Part shown: piece after piece, positions 33,087-42,449 of the stretch | Layout of the letters: each line of letters opens with the position of its first letter | How positions within the stretch are numbered: the stretch's first letter is position 1 | Assembly: GCA_963777755.1 (NCBI GenBank) | Contig: CAVZSC010000026.1 | Location: 248,001-312,000, forward strand | DNA length: 64,000 nucleotides | Reading direction: 5' to 3' | DNA from: DATFWC01 sp963777755 | Lineage (GTDB): Bacteria > Pseudomonadota > Alphaproteobacteria > Rhizobiales > Xanthobacteraceae | The notes under the pieces: generated by a model | What the model saw: only the letters and a program-made list of their open reading frames with translations | Databases searched by the model: none | What the model was told of the DNA's origin: nothing | Program-made: the position numbers and the translations under genes

Positions 33087-34066
33087 CCGGCGTGGGCTGC
33101 CGCACGCTGACCGTCGTTGCGGCGGTCGCTCTCGCATCCCTCCTCACGGCGCCGGCGCCTGCCGACGACTTTCCGTCGCGGCCCATCCGCATCATCGTGC
33201 CGGTGTCGCCCGGCGGGATCACCGACATCGTGGGCCGCGTCGCGGCCGACTACATCACCAGCCGCACCGGCCAGCCGGTCGTGGTGGAGAACCGCACCGG
33301 CGCCGGCGGCAACCTGGGCGTCGAGGCGGTGGCGAAATCGCCGCCCGACGGATACGTGCTGAGCCTCGCCGCCACCAGCCAGATCGCGATCGCGCCCTTC
33401 ACGGTCAAGCACATGGGCTACGATCCGCTTGCCGATCTCACGCCGGTCGCGCCGATCGCCGAGGCGCCGCAGCTTCTCGTCGTCAATCGCAAGGTGCCCG
33501 CCGATACGCTCGCCGCGTTCATCGCCTATGCGCGGCAGAATCCCGGCCGGCTCAACTACGTCTCGCTCGGCCCCGGCAGCACCGTGTCGCTCGCCGCCGA
33601 CCGGTTCGCCCGGCTTGCCGGCGTCGACCTGGTCCCGGTGCAGTATCGCGGCACCGCTCCCGGCATTACCGATCTCGTCACCGACAATGTGCAGATGATC
33701 TCGATCGGTATCGCGCCGGTCCTCGGCTTTGTTCAATCGGGGGCGCTGCGCGTGCTCGCTGCCGGGACCGCCAAGCGGCTTCCCTATCTGCCCGAGGTCC
33801 CGACCGCCGCTGAAGCCGGGCTGCCGGGCTACGAGATGTCCACGTGGTTCGCGCTGTTCGCGCCGCGCGGGACGCCGCGTCCGGTGGTCGAGAAGCTCAA
33901 CGGCCTGATGCGCGATCTGGTCGCCGACCCGGCTGCGGCGAAACGGCTGACCGACATCCACATCGACCCGATGAGCATGGATGCCGCCGCGTTCGGGGCA
34001 TTCGTGAGGTCCGAATCGGCGAAATGGGAACAGATCATCCGCGAGGCGGGCGTGAGACCGCAGTGA
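33083..34066 (+). CDS. Tripartite tricarboxylate transporter substrate-binding protein (Bug/TctC family), copy 6
   Basis: 327 residues from a GTG at 33083 that overlaps the RidA stop (GTGA). Signal peptide of about 28 residues (ending APADD), then VPVSPGGITDIVGRV, ENRTGAGGN and a YRGTAPGITDLV segment near 195. It is translationally coupled to a periplasmic RidA protein, an unusual pairing that suggests the Bug ligand is handled in the periplasm. Confidence 0.9.
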   Translation: MTGVGCRTLTVVAAVALASLLTAPAPADDFPSRPIRIIVPVSPGGITDIVGRVAADYITSRTGQPVVVENRTGAGGNLGVEAVAKSPPDGYVLSLAATSQIAIAPFTVKHMGYDPLADLTPVAPIAEAPQLLVVNRKVPADTLAAFIAYARQNPGRLNYVSLGPGSTVSLAADRFARLAGVDLVPVQYRGTAPGITDLVTDNVQMISIGIAPVLGFVQSGALRVLAAGTAKRLPYLPEVPTAAEAGLPGYEMSTWFALFAPRGTPRPVVEKLNGLMRDLVADPAAAKRLTDIHIDPMSMDAAAFGAFVRSESAKWEQIIREAGVRPQ

Positions 34067-34227
34067 GGGGGCCGCAATCCCTTCGATTGTCGCGGCAGAT
34101 CGATTGTCTGCAACTATGCCCCAGGGTCGTGCCGCCCAGGTGTGATACCCGATTATACTAAAAGGGGTTGCAATCGGCGTTTCCCCAATTCAAGATCGAT
34201 GCCGTGCGGCATGGAAGGGGAGAGCGG

Positions 34228-36690
34228 ATGAGCAAGATCATCGTCTTGTTGGCGGATGGAACCGGCAACAGCGCCGCAAAACTGTTCAAGACCAACGTCT
34301 GGCGTTTGTACAAGGCGCTCGATCTCAGCGACCCTCCCCCCCAGGGCGAGATTCGCCAAGTCGCCTATTATCACGACGGCGTCGGCACTTCGTCGTTCAA
34401 GCCACTCACGATCATGGGCGGTGTTTTCGGCATCGGGCTCAAGCGCAACGTCATCGACATCTATACGTTCCTGTGCCGCAACTACGAGGAGGGCGATCGC
34501 ATCTACGCCTACGGCTTCAGCCGCGGCGCATTCACCATACGGGTGCTCGCCGGCGTCGTCGCAACGCAGGGGGTGCTGCGCTGCCAGACGGAACAGGACC
34601 TGAAGCGCTACGCGGCGGATGCCTATCGTCTTTATCGGCGGGGCTACAAGCTCCCGCTTCTTCGACGCAAGGACAAGACCAGTGTGGCGAACGCGGACGA
34701 GACGGTCGGTCTTGTCGATCGAATGCGCGATATGCGCCGGAGCTGGCTCAGGGCGTGGCGACGGTTCCGCGGCAATCCGCAATACAATTGGATACCCCGC
34801 GCTTCCCCGGAAATCGATTTCATCGGCGTGTGGGACACCGTCGCGGCTTATGGGTTGCCGATCGACGAGATGACGCGCGGCATCGACGAGTGGGTGTGGC
34901 CGCTCTCGATGCCCAACTATGCGCTTCACTCCAAGGTGTTGCGGGCGCGTCATGCGCTCTCTCTCGATGACGAGCGGGATACGTTCCACCCGCTGCTGTG
35001 GGACGAAGTCGCCGAACAGCGTCTTGTCGAGACGAAGCAAGTTCTTCCCGGACGGCTGCAGCAGGTTTGGTTCGCCGGCGTGCATTCGAACGTCGGCGGC
35101 GGCTATGCGGACGACTCGCTGTCCTATGTGCCGCTCGACTGGATGATGAGCGAAAGCGAAAAGCCGGTGCCGCGAAAGGACAGCCAGGGCAAGGTGACGG
35201 AGCAGCCGGGATTGCGCTTTCTTCCGCCCGAAAAGCAAGAACAGCGAGTGCCGCCGCGGGACGATTTCGGTCGCCTCTACAATTCCCGGAGCGGCCTCGC
35301 CGCCTACTACCGCTACCAGCCGCGCCGGATCACTGCACGCCTCGAGGTCCCCGATCCGCACACGCTGATGATGCAGGACCCCAACCGCAAGGGAAAAGGC
35401 CTGCTCAAACGGGTACAGGTCCACGAAAGCGTGTTCCACCGCATTCGAGCAGGCAACGACCACTATGCCCCGGTGGTCTTGCCGCCCGACTACGACGTCG
35501 TGAAGCTCGACGGCACGGTGACGAACAACTCGAGCTACCCCTCGCCGGACCCGCAGGCCATTGAGTGGGTGTGGAATGACGTGTGGAGGCGTCGCGTCAA
35601 TTACTTCATGACGATCGGCATGACCGCCGTCCTGGCACTGTTTCCGCTCATTCAGGTCAAATGGCCGCCGTCGGCCTGCGTGGGGCCGCAGTGCTTGCTG
35701 ACGCCGGCGATCGAGGCGGCCGGCGCCGTGCTTCCAGGGCTTGTGCAGCCATGGATCGAAGCGTTCGCGGTCTCACCGGGATGGTTTCTGCTGGTGGCGC
35801 TCGTCATCTTCCTCCTGTTGATGCGGAGCCGGTATCTCGAGCGATCGGTGCGCGATGGCATGCGCGAGCTTTGGCTGAAGTCATCCGACCCGACCGCCAA
35901 GCCCGCGATGGCAGCTGGCGCGAGGACGGGAATTCCGCGGCGTGGATGGGACGGCTGGATCTACTGGCTGCGCACCGCCCGTTGGTATCAAAGCCTCTTT
36001 CAGTGGCTGAAGTGGCGCGGGATTCCAGCCCTGTTTGGTGCCGGGGTCCTGTTCGGCGGAGCAATATTGATTGTCGTGCTCATCATGGTCGGCGTGCAGC
36101 GGGGTCGGCTCGCTTATGCGGAACGGACCAACCAGCACTGCGCGACCGGGGTGGACGGACTACGCGCTGACCCCGGCTTGTTCGACACCAGATACCTGTG
36201 CTGGCGGGCGCAGGTTCAGGTCGAAGAGGGAGCACGCTATCGCGTCACGATGCGAGTTGTCGAAGACTGGGTCGATCAAACGATGCCGGCTTGGCCGGCG
36301 CGCTTCGTGATCGGGAGCCACGCGATACCGACGAGCCCGCTCGGCTACGCATCAAACGAATTGAACTGGTATGTACGGCCGTCGGTTTTGATGCGCCGCT
36401 CGCTCAGCGGCCGCTGGTTCCAGCCCATGCTCAAGATTGTTCCCCCGGACGGCGAGGGAGGCCATGTGCAGTTGCTCGAGATGACCTGCGCCTGCGGACA
36501 GGGCAGTGATGCCCTGCAACCCGGATTGAGACGTCGTCCTACGGTTTATACCGCCAGCTTCGAAGCCCCGATCAGTGGCGACGTGTTCCTGTACGTAAAC
36601 GAGCTGGCTGCATTGTTGGACGGTCCAACGCAGATGTACTACGACAACAATCAGGGCAAGGCCGAAGTGCGCATCGACCGCGTGGATTAG
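34228..36690 (+). CDS. DUF2235 (Tle1-like) alpha/beta hydrolase with membrane segments
   Basis: 820 residues. The DUF2235 domain fills about 1-310: first strand SKIIVLLADGTGNS, nucleophile Ser98 in YGFSRGAF, Asp203 in GVWDTV and His286 in GVHSNVGGGY complete a Ser-Asp-His triad. Three hydrophobic segments follow (about 457-476, 517-534 and 600-622), then a C-terminal domain of about 190 residues. GGAAGGGGA precedes the ATG. Tle1-type members are phospholipase effectors of type VI secretion, but no T6SS, PAAR or immunity gene is adjacent, and the membrane segments suggest a resident cell-envelope enzyme. Confidence 0.85.
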   Translation: MSKIIVLLADGTGNSAAKLFKTNVWRLYKALDLSDPPPQGEIRQVAYYHDGVGTSSFKPLTIMGGVFGIGLKRNVIDIYTFLCRNYEEGDRIYAYGFSRGAFTIRVLAGVVATQGVLRCQTEQDLKRYAADAYRLYRRGYKLPLLRRKDKTSVANADETVGLVDRMRDMRRSWLRAWRRFRGNPQYNWIPRASPEIDFIGVWDTVAAYGLPIDEMTRGIDEWVWPLSMPNYALHSKVLRARHALSLDDERDTFHPLLWDEVAEQRLVETKQVLPGRLQQVWFAGVHSNVGGGYADDSLSYVPLDWMMSESEKPVPRKDSQGKVTEQPGLRFLPPEKQEQRVPPRDDFGRLYNSRSGLAAYYRYQPRRITARLEVPDPHTLMMQDPNRKGKGLLKRVQVHESVFHRIRAGNDHYAPVVLPPDYDVVKLDGTVTNNSSYPSPDPQAIEWVWNDVWRRRVNYFMTIGMTAVLALFPLIQVKWPPSACVGPQCLLTPAIEAAGAVLPGLVQPWIEAFAVSPGWFLLVALVIFLLLMRSRYLERSVRDGMRELWLKSSDPTAKPAMAAGARTGIPRRGWDGWIYWLRTARWYQSLFQWLKWRGIPALFGAGVLFGGAILIVVLIMVGVQRGRLAYAERTNQHCATGVDGLRADPGLFDTRYLCWRAQVQVEEGARYRVTMRVVEDWVDQTMPAWPARFVIGSHAIPTSPLGYASNELNWYVRPSVLMRRSLSGRWFQPMLKIVPPDGEGGHVQLLEMTCACGQGSDALQPGLRRRPTVYTASFEAPISGDVFLYVNELAALLDGPTQMYYDNNQGKAEVRIDRVD

Positions 36691-36983
36691 TCGCCGGCCG
36701 GACTCCAATTCTGGCTTCCGAGGTGGTGGCGGCGCTGGTGTGCCGCGTGAGGTTGTTTTCCTCCCGACCGGTAGGCGAACGGCGCTCGTGCTGCCGGTCC
36801 GCGCCGCTCGCCCGTTGTGGCCGCATGGCTTGGGCTTGCGCGGACCCGGCAGCGACGAGCAGGATGCGCGGTGGACCATGGCCTTCACCGCTCTTTTCCG
36901 GGGACGACAACTCAGGTTGACTGTTTGCCTGCCTTGTCGGCAACCAGCCATCGCTCTCCTGTACAGTTTGGGTCGCCATCGAC

Positions 36984-39374
36984 ATGAACGAAGCCGTGTT
37001 CCGCATCGTCGGCAAGCCGCTCCCGCGCAACGAGGATGCGCGGCTCGTAGCCGGCAGGGGCCGGTTCACCGACGATTTCCGCCTCGAGGGCCAGGTCTAT
37101 GCCGCCATGGTGCGCTCGCCGCACCCGCATGCCCGTATCCTCGGGATCGATGCGGCGCGCGCCAAGGCGATGCCCGGCGTGCTGGGCGTCTTCACCGGGG
37201 CCGACTGCGAGGCCGAAGGCCTCGCCGCGATCCCGCACGATCCGGTGCCGAAGACCCGCTACGACATGAAGCTCAAGGGGCCGGGCGGCGGCGACGTCTT
37301 CATCGGGCCGCACGTTCCGCTGCCGTCCGACAAGGTGCGCCACGTCGGCGAGGCGGTTGCCATGGTGGTTGCCGAGACCCAGGCGCAAGCGCTCGACGCC
37401 GCCGAAGCGGTCGACGTCGCCTATGCGGAGCTGCCGTTCGTCACCCACTCGGAGGATGCCATGCGGGCGGGCGCTCCGGCGGTGTGGGACGAGGTCGAGG
37501 ACAACATCCTGGTCGATACGCTGTTCGGCGATGCCGAGGCGACTGACCGCGCCTTCGCGGAGGCGGCTCACGTCGTCGCCATGGATGTCCATATCGGCCG
37601 GGTGACCGGCGTGCCGCTCGAGCCGCGTTCGGCGCTCGCCGTCTACGATCCCGCGACGGCCCGCACCACGCTCTACGCCGGCAGCGGCGGCGCGGTGCGC
37701 CAGAAGCGCGAGATCTCCAGCGTGCTCGGCATCGCCCCCGAGACGCTGCGGGTCCTCTCGCATGACGTGGGCGGCAATTTCGGCACCCGCAACCGCGTGT
37801 TCGTCGAGTTCCCTCTGGTAACGTGGGCGGCGCGCAAGCTGGGCCGTCCGGTCAAGTACACCGCGACGCGCTCGGAAGCCTTCCTCAGCGACTACCAGGG
37901 CCGCGACCTCGTCACCAGGGTCGCGCTGGCGCTCGCGGCCGACGGCCGCTTCCTCGCCATGCGGGCGACCAACATCAGCAATGTCGGTGCGCGCTGCGTG
38001 TCGCTCTCGCCGCTGAGCAAGGGCGCCGGCCTGATCCCCGGCTCGTATGCGATTCCCGTCGCCACCTTGCGGGCGATGGCGGTGTTCACCAACACCACGC
38101 CGACCCAGGCCTATCGCAGCTCGGGCCGTCCCGAGGTGACCTATGCGATCGAGCGGCTGATCGACAAGGCCGCGGCCGAGCTGGGCTTCGATCGCGTCGA
38201 GCTTCGGCGCCGGAACCTGGTGCGGCCGGACGCGATGCCCTACCGCAACGCCGTCGGCATGCTCTACGACAGCGGCTGCTACGAGGAGAACATGGACCTC
38301 GCCTTGCGCATCGCCGATTGGAACGGCTTCGCAGTGCGCAAGCGGAAAGCGGCATCGCGCGGAAAGCTGCTCGGTCGCGGCCTTGCCAATTACGTGGAGT
38401 CCTCGATCGGGGCGCCGCGCGAGCAGGCGCAGATCGACGTGCGGCCGGACGGCATGGTCGACGTCGTCATCGGAACGCAGCCGAGCGGGCAGGGGCACGA
38501 GACGAGCTTCGCCCAGGTGGTGTCGGACCTGCTGCGGGTTCCGCCCGAACGGGTGCGCATCATCCTGGGCGACACCGACGTGGTGCAGGTCGGTGGCGGC
38601 TCGCATTCGGGCCGCTCCATGCGCCATGCGGCGACGGTGTTCTCCAAGGCGGCGGTCGATCTCATCGACAAGGGCCGACGCATCGCGGCGATCGTGCTCG
38701 GCGTCGATCCCGCCGGCGTCGCTTTCACAGAAGGCCGGTTCGCGGCGCGCGAGACCAACCGTACTCTCGACCTCCTCGAGCTGGCGGAGGCGGCGGCGCG
38801 CCAGGCGCTTCCCCACGATCTCGCGGGCGGCCTCAAGGTCGTGACCGACAACGAGATGCATGAGCCGGTGTTTCCCAACGGCTGCGCCACCTGCGAGGTG
38901 GAGATCGATCCCGAGACCGGCGCGGTCGAGATCACCCGCTACGCGTCGGTGGACGACGTCGGGCGCTGCATCAACCCGCTCATCGTGCACGGCCAGACCC
39001 ATGGGGCGATCGCGCAAGGCGTCGGCCAGGCGCTGTGGGAGCAATGCCACGTCGATCCGCAATCCGGGCAGCCGCTGGTCGGCTCGTTGATGGACTACGG
39101 CATGCCGCGCTCGGACCGGCTGCCGTCGTTCGTCACCGAGATCGCCGAAGTGCTCTCGCCCACCAATCCGCTCGGCATCAAGGCAGGCGGCGAGGGCGGC
39201 ACCACGGCGGCGCCGGCGGTCATCATCAGCGGCATCGTCGATGCGCTCAAGCCCTACGGCATCATGGACCTTGCGATGCCGGCGACGTCCCATACGATCT
39301 GGCGAGCGATTCGAGATGCTAAGATGGTCGGGTCATCGGGACGCGGAGGGAAACCAGCTCATGAATACGGATAA
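36984..39374 (+). CDS. Xanthine dehydrogenase-family molybdopterin-binding subunit (CoxL-like, form II)
   Basis: 796 residues, complete for the CoxL/xanthine-dehydrogenase large-subunit family. The N-terminal GRFTDDFRLEGQVYAAMVRSPHPHA block, QAYRSSGRPEVTYAIERLID and the late KAGGEGGTTAAPAV with the catalytic Glu are present. The active-site loop is AYRSSGR, not the AYxCSFR motif of true Mo-Cu CO dehydrogenase, so it is form II and probably oxidises another substrate. No FAD-binding (CoxM) or 2Fe-2S (CoxS) partner is adjacent, which is unusual; partners may be elsewhere. Confidence 0.88.
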   Translation: MNEAVFRIVGKPLPRNEDARLVAGRGRFTDDFRLEGQVYAAMVRSPHPHARILGIDAARAKAMPGVLGVFTGADCEAEGLAAIPHDPVPKTRYDMKLKGPGGGDVFIGPHVPLPSDKVRHVGEAVAMVVAETQAQALDAAEAVDVAYAELPFVTHSEDAMRAGAPAVWDEVEDNILVDTLFGDAEATDRAFAEAAHVVAMDVHIGRVTGVPLEPRSALAVYDPATARTTLYAGSGGAVRQKREISSVLGIAPETLRVLSHDVGGNFGTRNRVFVEFPLVTWAARKLGRPVKYTATRSEAFLSDYQGRDLVTRVALALAADGRFLAMRATNISNVGARCVSLSPLSKGAGLIPGSYAIPVATLRAMAVFTNTTPTQAYRSSGRPEVTYAIERLIDKAAAELGFDRVELRRRNLVRPDAMPYRNAVGMLYDSGCYEENMDLALRIADWNGFAVRKRKAASRGKLLGRGLANYVESSIGAPREQAQIDVRPDGMVDVVIGTQPSGQGHETSFAQVVSDLLRVPPERVRIILGDTDVVQVGGGSHSGRSMRHAATVFSKAAVDLIDKGRRIAAIVLGVDPAGVAFTEGRFAARETNRTLDLLELAEAAARQALPHDLAGGLKVVTDNEMHEPVFPNGCATCEVEIDPETGAVEITRYASVDDVGRCINPLIVHGQTHGAIAQGVGQALWEQCHVDPQSGQPLVGSLMDYGMPRSDRLPSFVTEIAEVLSPTNPLGIKAGGEGGTTAAPAVIISGIVDALKPYGIMDLAMPATSHTIWRAIRDAKMVGSSGRGGKPAHEYG

Positions 39375-39681
39375 GGGCAATCTCCAACGCATCCTTCACT
39401 TCAAGTTCCGCTCGCCCACCGCGGACACCAGCCAGCTGGTCGCGCTGCTGCAGTCGGCGATGCCGTTCTACCAGGCGTCAGGTGTCACCCGGGCGCGCCT
39501 GTTGCGCAACGTCGACGACCCGAGCTCGTTCATCCAGGTGCTGGAATACGAGGTCTCCGAGATGATCGAGATGAATCGCCAGGCGATCGCCGGCGACTCG
39601 ATGATGCAAGGCTACCTGCGGGCCTGGCGCTCGCTCATTCCCGGCGGCGTCGAGGTGGACGTGTTCGAGGAGGTGAAGTGA
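39361..39681 (+). CDS. Small dimeric alpha-beta-barrel-type protein, unknown function
   Basis: 106 residues starting at 39361, overlapping the end of the CoxL-like gene by 14 bases, so coupled to it. The pattern of strand-helix-strand (HFKFRSPT, LVALLQSAMPFYQ, ARLLRNVDDPSSFIQVLEYE) and C-terminal GGVEVDVFEEV is reminiscent of the ABM/EthD-like barrel fold, but no family can be named. It could be an accessory of the molybdenum enzyme. Confidence 0.6.
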   Translation: MNTDKGNLQRILHFKFRSPTADTSQLVALLQSAMPFYQASGVTRARLLRNVDDPSSFIQVLEYEVSEMIEMNRQAIAGDSMMQGYLRAWRSLIPGGVEVDVFEEVK

Positions 39682-39691
39682 GCGCACCGCC

Positions 39692-40483
39692 TCAATGCCA
39701 ATACGGCGGATATCCCGAATTGCGCCCCTCGGCCTCGAGCCGGCGCAGCATGGCTGGCCATTCGAGCACGCCGTAGGGCCGTCGCGCGCCGGGCTGATAG
39801 AGGTGCGCCGTGTGCGCGAGCACGTTTTCGCCCGGCATGGTGAGCTCGGTGCGCGCCGCCATGGCGTCGACCTGCGAGCGGCATGACAGCTCGAGCTGGT
39901 ACATCGTGTTGAACGCCTGCTGGACCGTCGCCCCGCAGGTCAGGAGGCCGTGGTTGCGCATGATCATGGCATCATGCGGCCCGAGATCGCGCACCAGCCG
40001 CTCCCGCTCGTCGAGGTCGATCGCCGGTCCCTCGTAGTCGTGGTAGCCGATATGGCCGACGAAGCGGATCGACGTCTGCGACAGCGGCAGCAGCCCGCAT
40101 TTCATCGCCGCCACCGCCATGCCGGCGCGCGTGTGGGTATGCAGCACGCAAGCGACCTCGGGGCGCGCCGCGTGGATCGCGCCGTGGATCACATAGCCCG
40201 ACTTGTTGATGCCGTAGTCGGTCTCGGGCTTCCACAGGATGTTGCCCTCGATGTCGATCTTCACCAGGCTCGAGGCGGTGATCTCCTTGTAGAGGAGCCC
40301 GTAGAGGTTGATCAGCAGGTGGTCGTTGGTGCCGGGGATGCGTGCCGTGATGTGGTTGTAGATCAGGTCGGTCATCTCGTAGGTGTCGACCAGGCGGTAG
40401 CAGGCGGCGAGGTCGAGGCGCGCCTGCCATTCCTGCGGGGAAACCTGATGGCGGATCGATTTGAACTGGGTCGCGTAGTTCAT
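39692..40483 (-). CDS. Class II aldolase/adducin-family protein
   Basis: 263 residues with zinc-binding histidines in VLHTHTRAGMAV (about 113-117) and MRNHGLLTCG (about 175), the class II aldolase signature. Family members cleave sugar phosphates or decarboxylate/dehydrate related acids. The gene lies next to a divergent HpaI-family aldolase, a second C-C lyase type, suggesting carbon-chain cleavage of a hydroxy/keto acid. Confidence 0.88.
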   Translation of the reverse strand: MNYATQFKSIRHQVSPQEWQARLDLAACYRLVDTYEMTDLIYNHITARIPGTNDHLLINLYGLLYKEITASSLVKIDIEGNILWKPETDYGINKSGYVIHGAIHAARPEVACVLHTHTRAGMAVAAMKCGLLPLSQTSIRFVGHIGYHDYEGPAIDLDERERLVRDLGPHDAMIMRNHGLLTCGATVQQAFNTMYQLELSCRSQVDAMAARTELTMPGENVLAHTAHLYQPGARRPYGVLEWPAMLRRLEAEGRNSGYPPYWH

Positions 40484-40570
40484 GGACGGCTCGCCCTCGA
40501 AATCGTTTCGTCTGTTCCTTAAGGCCCAAGTCTGGTCTATGGATCAGGCCAGCACAACGGGGGTAACCGC

Positions 40571-41374
40571 ATGGCTGGCGCCGCCACGGACATACTGCGC
40601 AACGGCGTGAAAGAGAAGCTGGCGCGCGGCGAGGTCGTCGCCTCGATGACGGTGCGCCTCGTGCGCGGCATCGAGATCGCCCGCATCGCCCGCACCGCCG
40701 GCTTCGACATGCTGTATATCGATCTCGAGCATTCGAGCTTCTCGCTCGAGAGCACCGGACAGATCTGCATCGCCGCCCTGGAGGTCGGGATCGCGCCGTT
40801 CGTGCGGGTGCCCGCCAATACCTCAGAATACATCTCGCGGGTGCTGGACGGCGGCGCGCTCGGCATCATCGCGCCGCATATCCGCTCGGCCGCGGAGGCG
40901 CGGGCCGTGGTCGCGGCCGCCAAGTTCCCGCCGCTCGGCGAGCGCTCCAACGCCGGCAACCTGCCGCACCTGCACTATCGTGCATTCCCGGCCGCCGAGG
41001 TCTACACGGCCCTCAACGACGCCACCATGGTGATCGTGCAGTTCGAGAGCGCGGCGGCGCTGGAGAAGATGGACGAGATCGTGGCGGTCGAGGGGGTCGA
41101 CGTGGTTCTCATGGGCCTCAACGACCTCCTGGCCGACTGGGGGATTCCCGGCCAGTACGACGACCCGCGCGTGCGCGACGCCTACGCGCGCACCATCGCG
41201 ACCTGCCGCCGGCACGGCAAGCATGCCGGGGTCGGCGGGCTGGCGTCGCGCCCCGACCTGATGGCCGAGTACCTGAAGATGGGCGCCCGCTACGTGTCGA
41301 CCGGCACCGATCTGAGCTTCCTGCTCGCCGCCGCCGGCCAGCGGGCGAAGCAGGTGCAGGAGGTCGCGGTCTAG
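40571..41374 (+). CDS. HpcH/HpaI-family aldolase
   Basis: 267 residues with the pyruvate/keto-acid aldolase layout: DLEHSSFS near residue 51 (metal and base residues), VRVPANTSEY near 77, QFES (about 157) and MGLNDLLADWG near 180. It would cleave a 4-hydroxy-2-keto acid reversibly, usually to pyruvate plus an aldehyde. It is divergent from the class II aldolase and 100 bases upstream of a TctCBA transporter, whose ligand could feed it. Confidence 0.88.
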   Translation: MAGAATDILRNGVKEKLARGEVVASMTVRLVRGIEIARIARTAGFDMLYIDLEHSSFSLESTGQICIAALEVGIAPFVRVPANTSEYISRVLDGGALGIIAPHIRSAAEARAVVAAAKFPPLGERSNAGNLPHLHYRAFPAAEVYTALNDATMVIVQFESAAALEKMDEIVAVEGVDVVLMGLNDLLADWGIPGQYDDPRVRDAYARTIATCRRHGKHAGVGGLASRPDLMAEYLKMGARYVSTGTDLSFLLAAAGQRAKQVQEVAV

Positions 41375-41474
41375 AATTCCGGTAGTGCAAAAGGGTGGCG
41401 AGCCCGGGTATCTTGGCTTCCGGGAGCGACCATCAAGGCTTGGCTCGGCGGGCTCTGGGCCCGCCAGGAGGAGA

Positions 41475-42449
41475 ATGCTCGTGGCGAGACTGCATTCGTT
41501 TGCCCTGAAGACGGCGGCCCTGCTGGTCGCCCTGACGGCCGTGGCGGCCGCCCAGGACTACCCGACGAAGCCCGTGCGGCTGATCATTCCGTTCCCGCCC
41601 GGCGGCAGCAACGACGTGGTGGGCCGCATGATCGCGACCCAGCTCAGCGAGAAGCTCGGCAAGCAGGTGGTGGTCGACAACCGGGCCGGTGCCGGCGGCG
41701 TCATCGGCACCGAGATCGCTGCCAATGCGGCGCCCGACGGCTATACGCTGTCGATCATCTCGCTCGCCCACGCGGTCAACCCGTGGCTCTACAAGCTCAA
41801 CTACGATCCGATCAAATCCTTCGCGCCGGTCGGCATCCTGGCGAGCGGGCCGAACGTGCTCGCCGTCAATCCCGGCCTGCCGGTGAATTCCGTGAAGGAC
41901 CTGGTAGCGCTCGCCAAGCAGAAGCCGGGCGACCTGCAATATGCATCGGCCGGCATCGGCAGCTTCCAGCATCTCGGCGGCGAATTGTTCAAGCTCGAAG
42001 CCGGCGTCGACATGCTGCACGTGCCGTTCAAGGGCGGCGGCCCGGCGATGATCGACGTGATCGGGGGCCACACCAAGCTGGTGTTCAGCTCGCTGGTGCA
42101 GACGACCCCGCATATCAAGTCGGGCAAGCTGAAGGCGATCGGCGTCGGCGGGTTGAAACGCAACCCGGTCCTGCCCGACGTGCCGACCGTCGCCGAGTCC
42201 GGCGTGCCGACCTACGAGGCGGTCAACTGGTGGGGCATCGTGGCGCCGGCCGGGACGCCGCAGCCGATCGTCGACAAATTGCATGCGGCGATCACCGCTG
42301 TGCAAACCTCGCCCGAGGTGCAGAAGCAGTTCTCGTCCGAAGGGGCCGAGATCGTGCAGATGACGTCGGCCGCGTTCGGCGCCTTCATGCAGAGCGAAAT
42401 GAAGAAATGGGAACGCGTGGTGAAGGAGGGAAAGATCAAGGCGGAGTGA
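41475..42449 (+). CDS. tctC: Tripartite tricarboxylate transporter substrate-binding protein (TctC), copy 7
   Basis: 324 residues from 41475, with AGGAGGAG upstream; signal peptide of about 26 residues (ending AAAQ), then IPFPPGGSNDVVGRM and DNRAGAGGVIG. Its stop overlaps the TctB start (TGATG). This is the substrate receptor of the only fully intact tripartite carboxylate transporter in the window; the membrane components follow directly. Confidence 0.95.
   Translation: MLVARLHSFALKTAALLVALTAVAAAQDYPTKPVRLIIPFPPGGSNDVVGRMIATQLSEKLGKQVVVDNRAGAGGVIGTEIAANAAPDGYTLSIISLAHAVNPWLYKLNYDPIKSFAPVGILASGPNVLAVNPGLPVNSVKDLVALAKQKPGDLQYASAGIGSFQHLGGELFKLEAGVDMLHVPFKGGGPAMIDVIGGHTKLVFSSLVQTTPHIKSGKLKAIGVGGLKRNPVLPDVPTVAESGVPTYEAVNWWGIVAPAGTPQPIVDKLHAAITAVQTSPEVQKQFSSEGAEIVQMTSAAFGAFMQSEMKKWERVVKEGKIKAE

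Noticed and set aside
36691..36983. Possible RNA gene between the DUF2235 and CoxL-like genes
   Set aside because: No tRNA-like cloverleaf or known riboswitch pattern is visible; treated as ordinary promoter DNA.
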